Under the pieces are notes generated by a model. It saw only the letters and a list, made by a program, of their open reading frames with translations, did not search any database and was not told where the DNA came from. This document shows, piece after piece, positions 1 to 3,472 of a DNA stretch of 5,121 nt (the stretch's first letter is position 1; every line of letters begins with the position of its first letter). Location of the stretch: NCBI GenBank assembly GCA_025356915.1, contig JANXQG010000376.1, forward strand, positions 1 through 5,121. Direction: 5' to 3'. The position numbers were made by a program, and so were the translations under genes. The stretch is from Planctomycetota bacterium. GTDB taxonomy: Bacteria > Planctomycetota > Planctomycetia > Pirellulales > Thermoguttaceae.

Positions 1-281
1 TTGCAGCCCGCGCAGCACAGAAAGACCGTGCGGCCTTTGACAGTGACCTTCACCGGCTGCCCCATCGAGCCCAACGGCTGGTCGGTCACCGGGCAGGTCT
101 TTTGTTTGTCGATCAGTTCTTGATCGGACTTGCTGGGAGCAGTCCGCGGGCCAACGTCGCCCGACGCCGACTGGCAGCACGGACAGCCGGCTTTCGCCGG
201 TTGAACCGGCCCGCCAGTCGCCAGGCCAATACCAAGGGCGGCGAATGCGACGAGTGTGAGGGTGCTGAGTTTCCAAGACAT
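1..281 (-). CDS. Secreted Cys-rich metal-binding (YHS/TRASH-like) protein, C-terminus cut off by the window edge
   Basis: Ninety-three codons are visible and the frame is still open at base 1. Residues 1-31 form a Sec signal peptide (MSWK, hydrophobic core 8-22, AKA just before the likely cleavage site). The mature part starts with a Cys cluster (GCPCCQ, C33/C35/C36). After a short polar linker comes TCPVTDQPLGSMG (62-74), then VKGRTVFLCCAGC (81-93). The pattern Cys-Pro-Val-Thr ... Val-Phe-Leu-Cys-Cys-x-x-Cys resembles YHS/TRASH-type heavy-metal modules, and such secreted proteins are common in planctomycetes near metal-efflux genes. Binding of copper or a similar soft metal outside the cytoplasm is inference. 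The start is well supported: AAAGGAG at 291-297 lies 9 nt before the ATG. An intrinsic terminator sits just upstream, so its promoter must lie further up or expression depends on readthrough. Confidence 0.82.
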   Translation of the reverse strand, partial: MSWKLSTLTLVAFAALGIGLATGGPVQPAKAGCPCCQSASGDVGPRTAPSKSDQELIDKQKTCPVTDQPLGSMGQPVKVTVKGRTVFLCCAGC

Positions 282-311
282 TGGTACGAACTCCTTTGGT
301 TGAGGAACTAA

Positions 312-335
312 GAAAAAGGCCGTCATCACGACGGC
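312..335 (-). terminator. Rho-independent terminator closing the minus-strand gene run
   Basis: On the minus strand GCCGTC (335-330), a 5-nt loop GTGAT and GACGGC (324-319) form a perfect 6-bp GC-rich stem, followed at once by CTTTTTCT. It lies 57 nt after the stop of the 52-residue membrane protein gene. Only 14 nt separate it from the ribosome binding site of the next gene (start at 281), which leaves no room for a promoter between them. Confidence 0.72.
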
Positions 336-391
336 GATAGGATGTTTCGATTATTGGATTCCACTGGGTTGGGACGCATCGAATGGTCGCC

Positions 392-550
392 CTAATGACA
401 GCACGAATGCGATCCTCCATGTTCCGCCGCTGGCGCATTCGATTTGTCGCTGGGACTTGAACTACCGGACTTGTCAAACACGCAGTAAAGTAAACCCGCA
501 ATTAAAATAGCCGCTAACACATTCACAATTGTTCCACTGTTTGGCATCAT
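392..550 (-). CDS. Small single-pass membrane protein with a His/Cys-rich tail (possible metal binding)
   Basis: A 52-residue protein. Residues 6-25 (GTIVNVLAAILIAGLLYCVF) form one hydrophobic segment. A Ser/Pro/Lys-rich linker follows (27-42), and the protein ends EHGGSHSCCH, with H44, H48, C50, C51 and H52 available as ligands. I do not recognise a named family. Small membrane proteins with His/Cys tails occur in copper and other metal-resistance clusters, and a Cys-rich secreted protein follows directly downstream, so a metal-related role is a reasonable inference. The frame is open back to an ATG at 691, but the start at 550 (or the adjacent ATG at 547) is preferred: GGGGAG lies 4-7 nt upstream and the hydrophobic segment then sits at the N-terminus. 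A terminator follows 57 nt after the stop. Confidence 0.6.
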   Translation of the reverse strand: MMPNSGTIVNVLAAILIAGLLYCVFDKSGSSSPSDKSNAPAAEHGGSHSCCH

Positions 551-591
551 CTTGCTCCCCATCACATGACAACTCAGAAGTAAAACACAGT

Positions 592-792
592 TCAGACACG
601 TATTCGCCTCGATCGGCACGGCTGAGGCGAACCACACGACTGGGCCGACAAGCGGTAGACGTTCCCGTCGAAGGCCATACCAACGACCCACTTGCCCGTT
701 GGGTTATACACCACGGATGCAAAGGCCGTGCCGCTATGTGTGTAGTATCCGGGAAACACCATAACTCCGGTCTGATTAAGTGGATGCGACAT
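592..792 (-). CDS. Hypothetical 66-residue protein, possibly broken at its end
   Basis: Not recognised. The first ~50 residues have a natural composition and look coding (for example YYTHSGTAFASVVYNPTGKW and GMAFDGNVYRL), with alternating aromatic and small residues as in beta-strands. The last ~15 (SCGSPQPCRSRRIRV) look like out-of-frame sequence, so a frameshift near 640 or a decayed gene is possible. The ATG at 792 is the first possible start after an in-frame TGA at 804-802, and no Shine-Dalgarno sequence precedes it. No signal peptide or membrane segment is present. It lies 60 nt after the methyltransferase stop and 41 nt before the small membrane protein gene, in the same direction, so it would be co-transcribed if real. 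Other frames here are also open, so confidence is low. Confidence 0.35.
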   Translation of the reverse strand: MSHPLNQTGVMVFPGYYTHSGTAFASVVYNPTGKWVVGMAFDGNVYRLSAQSCGSPQPCRSRRIRV

Positions 793-852
793 ATTGAACG
801 GTCAAGTACGGTCGTCGGAAGATGCTGGGTAGGGCATGGATTTGCCGTCATT

Positions 853-1524
853 TCAGCGCTGCGTCCCGAATTCCGGCGCTAACCTTCGGGGCTCTCGCGC
901 AGACGTCGCCTTTGGGAGCACTCGGGGCCGCCCCTCGACGTCTGAATCGACAGGGGTTCGCTCCAGTGTCATTCCGTAGTGGTACGGGGGCAGCACTACG
1001 ATGCCCGGATCGAGCAGGCGGAACCCCGTTTCTTCAGCCCAAGCAAGGCACTGCTCGGGACGGGGCCGGATTTCGAGCGACGGTCCACGGGGTGTGGTTG
1101 GATCATGCTTCCAGTGGAGAATTGCTAGAGTGCCGCCCGGAAGCAGCACGCGGTGGGCCTCTTCAAGCAATGCGTGCGGGCGCTCGGCGTGCAAGATGTT
1201 GAAGAGCATGGCAAAGCCCGCGCCACCCGTGCCTAATCCAGAGCCATCGGCGATCAGGTCGCGGAGCCATGTCGTCACGTTCGTCAGGCCGGCGGCGTTG
1301 GCCTTCCTGCGCGTGGCGGCGATCATTTCCGGGTCGATGTCGATGGCGTGGACCGTGCCCGGCACCATCCGCGCGGCAGCTATGGCGAAAGTCCCGTAGC
1401 CGCAGGCGAAGTCAACGACGTTGCCGGAGCTTGCATCAAGTCCAAGCGTGCGGAGGACTTCTTCCGGGTCAAAAAAGCCGTTCCAAACGAATTCCTCGGG
1501 CATTCCACTCTCGCGGGTTTTCAT
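853..1524 (-). CDS. Class I SAM-dependent methyltransferase
   Basis: A 223-residue cytoplasmic protein of the Rossmann-fold methyltransferase type (Methyltransf_11/25/31-like). SAM-binding motif I is VVDFACGYGTF at 36-46. The acidic residues closing beta-2 are in HAIDIDPEM (59-67). FAMLFNILHAE (104-114) matches the post-motif strand and LLPGGTLAILHW (127-138) the beta-5 region. DPTTPRGPSLEIRPRPEQC (141-159) and LPPYHYGMTLER (178-189) are conserved stretches I associate with a bacterial subfamily that ends near that point. The extra ~33 residues (191-223, Arg/Pro-rich) look like an unconserved tail. The substrate is unknown. The ATG at 1524 has AAGGAG 11 nt upstream; M8 at 1503 is an alternative. 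The start codon overlaps by ATGA the stop of the BON-like frame coming from csrA, which suggests translational coupling in the original operon. Confidence 0.9.
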   Translation of the reverse strand: MKTRESGMPEEFVWNGFFDPEEVLRTLGLDASSGNVVDFACGYGTFAIAAARMVPGTVHAIDIDPEMIAATRRKANAAGLTNVTTWLRDLIADGSGLGTGGAGFAMLFNILHAERPHALLEEAHRVLLPGGTLAILHWKHDPTTPRGPSLEIRPRPEQCLAWAEETGFRLLDPGIVVLPPYHYGMTLERTPVDSDVEGRPRVLPKATSAREPRRLAPEFGTQR

Positions 1525-1778
1525 ACCTGGTCGCTCTCCTTCGCAATTTTAGGTGCAGACGGCATTACCTGGATGTCGAACTTCACGTCGCCAGGTCTCC
1601 GTAATCCGTTCGCGTGGCCCAGGACGTCCGCCGCGGCGGCACATGCCAGTTGCCGGGCGTAGTAGGTTGAAGTTCGGCCAGAGACCACGATTTGGCCATC
1701 TACTCATTCTACTCGAAGCGAGAGGATACCGCCTGCGGTCCGCTCGATGATCCGCCGCGCCAGCAACTCGCACGGATC
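1521..1778 (-). pseudogene. BON-like domain, interrupted by an in-frame TGA and in frame with csrA
   Basis: The csrA frame stops at TGA 1706-1704 but stays open for 60 more codons, to a TGA at 1523-1521. The codons before the stop (TDPCELLARRIIERTAGGIL, then SLRVE) and after it (VDGQIVVSGRTSTYYARQLA, a CAAAADVLGH helix, then DVKFDIQVMP) read as one BON fold: helix, strand LRVE-x-VDGQIVVSGRT, helix, final strand. The stop replaces exactly one residue in the first strand (RVE-x-VDG), and no indel is needed. BON domains occur in secreted or envelope proteins and in small planctomycete proteins of unknown role. No in-frame ATG lies between the stop and the BON strands, so the downstream half alone is unlikely to be a gene. 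The final TGA overlaps the methyltransferase ATG, as expected for a once-functional cistron. A nonsense mutation (for example CGA to TGA) is the simplest explanation. Confidence 0.7.
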
Positions 1779-2036
1779 GGTCTGGGTAGCAGCGGCTGGC
1801 GTCGCCGACTGGTTGGCATGCCGATGTCTGTTGCTATTCTGGATCGGTTTTTTGGCGGCGCAAATGGTATGATGAGCGGAAATCCGGTCGAACACTTCTC
1901 GGCGATGCACGGCGGTCTGTGTCGGGGCGTCAATGCCGAGCCGGACGTTGTTTCCGGCAATCCTGATAATGGCAATGGTTACGCCACAACCTGGCAAGAC
2001 AACCTCTTCGCCAATCTTACGGCTAAGCACCAGCAT
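1704..2036 (-). CDS. csrA: CsrA-family carbon storage regulator (mRNA-binding) with a long C-terminal tail
   Basis: Residues 1-56 are a full CsrA domain: MLVLSRKIGEEVVL, then VTIAIIRIAGNNVRLGIDAP (19-38) and TAVHRREVFDRI (41-52). L4 and R6 in strand 1 and R45 (equivalent to R44 of the E. coli protein) are the known RNA-contact positions. CsrA dimers bind GGA motifs in leaders and control translation and mRNA stability. E. coli CsrA is about 61 residues. This one has 110, the extra part being a polar linker (57-86) and the first half of a BON-like domain (87-110), cut by the stop. The frame is open back to an ATG at 2060, but the start at 2036 is chosen because it gives the canonical MLVLSRK N-terminus and has AAGGA 9 nt upstream. 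That site contains a GGA, so autoregulation is possible (inference). It lies 30 nt after the response regulator gene. Confidence 0.93.
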   Translation of the reverse strand: MLVLSRKIGEEVVLPGCGVTIAIIRIAGNNVRLGIDAPTQTAVHRREVFDRISAHHTICAAKKPIQNSNRHRHANQSATPAAATQTDPCELLARRIIERTAGGILSLRVE

Positions 2037-2066
2037 CTTGATGATTCCTTTCGTATGCAATCGCTG

Positions 2067-2519
2067 TTAAGGGTTGATCTTTCCTGCGCCCGCGTGCCGC
2101 TTGCCGGCACATGCGAAGTGCGGTGACGGCAGGCCCACACGGAGCATTTCTTGCTCGTGGGGCAACGTCGATACTCTGCGGAGTGCCCGCTTCAGTTCCG
2201 TCAAGTCCTCGGACTTCTCGACGCACGCGGTCGCCAATAGGGCGCGGCGGTCGGTCAGGCAGTCCTCATCGTGGGCCGTGAAGAAGATTACCGGGACACT
2301 CGGCGCGAACCTGCGGATTTGTTCGATCGCCTCCAGGCCACCCATCACGGGCATACACAGGTCGAGCACGATCGCGTCGGGCAGTCTTCGGCGGACCGCA
2401 CGCACTGCTTCCGCGCCCTCGCTCGCAAGCGAGACCTGGTATCCTTCCATCTCCAGTTCCCGCCGGCAGAACTCGCGAATGTTTCGGTTGTCATCGACAA
2501 TAAGGACTGTCTTCATCAT
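2067..2519 (-). CDS. Stand-alone CheY-like response regulator (receiver domain only)
   Basis: A 150-residue cytoplasmic protein. Residues 3-118 are a complete receiver domain: the acidic pair D9/D10 in LIVDDNRN, phosphoacceptor D53 in IVLDLCMPVMGG (50-61), switch T81 in VIFFTAHDED (77-86) and K102 in CVEKSED (99-105). All catalytic residues are present, so phosphorylation by a histidine kinase is expected; no kinase is in the window. No DNA-binding or enzymatic output domain follows. The last ~32 residues (LPHEQEMLRVGLPSPHFACA and a basic end) are not recognisable. The start is the first of two adjacent ATGs, with GAAGG 7 nt upstream. It lies 33 nt after the secreted protein gene and 30 nt before csrA, which suggests co-transcription and a link between phosphorelay signalling and CsrA control. 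Confidence 0.93.
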   Translation of the reverse strand: MMKTVLIVDDNRNIREFCRRELEMEGYQVSLASEGAEAVRAVRRRLPDAIVLDLCMPVMGGLEAIEQIRRFAPSVPVIFFTAHDEDCLTDRRALLATACVEKSEDLTELKRALRRVSTLPHEQEMLRVGLPSPHFACAGKRHAGAGKINP

Positions 2520-2552
2520 TTACCAGCCTTCACCGGTTTATCGATAGCGGAT

Positions 2553-2921
2553 TCAATGCACGTGGCTGCCAAACCCCAGCGACGGCTGCGCGCCTGGTAC
2601 GGGAGGAACGACGGGCGTCGGTGGCACGAACGTTGGAGCCCGGAGACCGGACGGCGATGTCGCAGACGGACTCGCGCCGGGGCGGACGTAGGTAGTACCG
2701 GAAAGTGACAGTTGCGGCTGGGAGTATCCGACCGAATATGGGGCGAAGGGGCTTGGGCGGTACGCTGGACCGCCGTTAGCGCCGCTTGGGGAAGCGGGAC
2801 CGGTTTGCCCAGAGCCGCCTCCTCCACAGGCTCCGCAGGCCGAGGCGGAAGGCGTGATGATCGCGCCCGACAGCGCGACGGTAAGAATGGCGGCCGAGAA
2901 CAAGAGAACTTGGCGAATCAT
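2553..2921 (-). CDS. Secreted Gly/Pro-rich small protein of unknown function
   Basis: A 122-residue protein. Residues 1-28 form a clear Sec signal peptide (MIRQ, hydrophobic core 5-22, SASA before the likely cleavage). The mature part begins CGACGGGGSGQTG, continues as a low-complexity region rich in Gly, Pro, Ser and Tyr (SPFAPYSVGYSQPQLSLSG at 57-75), then a proline stretch (FVPPTPVVPPVPGAQP at 98-113), and ends GFGSHVH. Two cysteines lie at the mature N-terminus. No catalytic motif is visible. The composition fits an extracytoplasmic or surface protein, and comparable small secreted Gly/Pro-rich proteins are common in planctomycetes, but no role can be assigned. The start has a strong AAGGAG at 2929-2934, 7 nt upstream. 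It is the first well-supported gene of the run that continues into the response regulator and csrA. Confidence 0.8.
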   Translation of the reverse strand: MIRQVLLFSAAILTVALSGAIITPSASACGACGGGGSGQTGPASPSGANGGPAYRPSPFAPYSVGYSQPQLSLSGTTYVRPGASPSATSPSGLRAPTFVPPTPVVPPVPGAQPSLGFGSHVH

Positions 2922-3073
2922 GAATTAACTCCTTGGGGTTGAAATAGCGCCTCGTGGCGAATGGTCTGGGAAGCAATACCTGTACCGTCGAGCGCGCCGG
3001 GCTGGGGAAATATCCTAAGTGCTTTCGGCACAATGAGATCACGTTCGCCTCGGGTCGAAAGGGGCCAATCGAA

Positions 3074-3097
3074 AATCTGCCGCGTGCGCCGCAGATT
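3074..3097 (-). promoter_or_regulatory. Stem-loop in the leader region, possible weak terminator or attenuator
   Basis: AATCTGC and GCAGATT (7 bp) flank a 10-nt GC-rich centre. On the minus strand the right arm runs into TTTTC. An alternative pairing of CCAATC (3099-3094) with GATTGG (3070-3065) uses part of the same arm, so the two structures exclude each other. The function is inferred. Confidence 0.3.
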
Positions 3098-3117
3098 GGG
3101 CGCTTCGTTGGGGAACA

Positions 3118-3144
3118 CGGCGCTAGCTCGCCGAGCTAACGCTG
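3118..3144 (-). promoter_or_regulatory. Strong hairpin in the leader region
   Basis: On the minus strand GCGTTAGCTC and GAGCTAGCGC pair over 10 bp with one G-U, closing a GGC loop; one more pair lies beyond a mismatch. No T-run follows, so it is not a standard terminator. It could be a leader RNA structure or a protein-binding dyad. Confidence 0.35.
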
Positions 3145-3159
3145 CCACCGGACTTGTCA

Positions 3160-3178
3160 GAGAACGGTATACATTCTC
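3160..3178. promoter_or_regulatory. Operator-like dyad GAGAA-N9-TTCTC
   Basis: Five-base arms (3160-3164 and 3174-3178) flank a centre containing the palindrome GTATAC. It lies about 240 nt upstream of the secreted protein gene. The size and symmetry fit a site for a dimeric regulator, but no regulator can be named. Confidence 0.25.
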
Positions 3179-3207
3179 CCGCGTCTTAACCCTGCTCGCG
3201 GTCATCA

Positions 3208-3239
3208 GTGCCATTCCGGTCTGGCACCGGTCTGAATGG
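3208..3239. promoter_or_regulatory. Two overlapping inverted repeats and a direct repeat
   Basis: GTGCCA (3208-3213) pairs with TGGCAC (3222-3227), and CCATTC (3211-3216) with GAATGG (3234-3239). They share bases 3211-3213, so only one can form at a time. CCGGTCT occurs twice (3216-3222 and 3227-3233). The arrangement fits an operator or a switchable leader structure. Confidence 0.3.
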
Positions 3240-3283
3240 TTCGCTGCTCCATTTCTATGCGGCTCTTTCATCCCCTACTCCTT

Positions 3284-3308
3284 GCCGGATTTGACCGGCG
3301 CTTTTTTT
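3284..3308 (+). terminator. Possible plus-strand intrinsic terminator
   Basis: GCCGG (3284-3288), a 6-nt loop and CCGGC (3295-3299) form a short GC stem, followed by GC and seven T residues (3302-3308). The stem is only 5 bp plus a possible T-G pair. No supported plus-strand gene precedes it, so it would end antisense or unannotated transcripts. Confidence 0.35.
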
Positions 3309-3472
3309 GACCCCGGTCTGCCCAGCGAAATCGGAACGGGCGGCGGGGTTGCCGCCGAATCACCTCGGGGCCTGGATGGGACGGGGGAGGACCTCCCGAC
3401 GGGACCTTGAAGAATCCGCCGCCACCAAGTCCGCCGCCGCCGAAGGCGCCTTCGTCAGCCCGATCCTGGGTC

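Larger units (their letters stand above)
2922..3472. other. 551-nt stretch without a confident gene; leader and inverted-repeat region
   Basis: No frame here is convincing as an intact gene. The right part (about 3275-3472) is GC-rich and has Gly- and Pro-rich minus-strand frames that look like pieces of one protein joined by a frameshift. The left part (2935-3270) has a 117-codon minus-strand frame starting at 3271 with AAGGAG before it and ending in an ATGA overlap with the secreted protein gene, but its Arg-rich composition does not look coding. Several inverted repeats lie between 3065 and 3239 and a possible plus-strand terminator at 3284-3308. The promoter of the downstream gene run should be here, but I see no good -35/-10 pair. 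Confidence 0.5.

Noticed and set aside
346..383. Possible sigma-70 promoter (AATAAT) before the metal-protein gene.
   Set aside because: No acceptable -35 element lies 16-18 nt upstream; the best candidate TTCGAT is 22 nt away.
474..851. Minus-strand 125-codon frame across the small genes.
   Set aside because: Cys/Arg/Ser-rich with no domain-like pattern, no ribosome site, and it overlaps better frames.
822..1202. Plus-strand frames opposite the methyltransferase gene.
   Set aside because: Antisense shadows of a clearly recognised gene; Arg/Pro/Gly-rich composition.
1628..1639. Perfect 12-bp palindrome CCGCCGCGGCGG as a terminator or operator.
   Set aside because: It falls inside the BON-like coding stretch (Ala-rich codons) and has no T-run; GC-rich codon usage explains it.
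1680..1706. TGA at 1706-1704 as a selenocysteine codon.
   Set aside because: The only nearby stem (GGCCA/TGGCC, 12-nt loop) lacks a proper bacterial SECIS stem around its GGTCT, the position is not a Cys-type redox site, and BON domains are not known selenoproteins.
1549..1773. Minus-strand 74-codon frame (MRVAGAADHRADRRR...).
   Set aside because: It is Arg-rich and out of frame with the BON-like coding sequence over the same bases; it is a shadow.
2974..2985. GTACAGGTATTG resembling the CsrA-binding consensus, about 40 nt before the ribosome site of the secreted protein gene.
   Set aside because: It matches 9 of 12 positions but lacks the essential GGA core (GGT instead).
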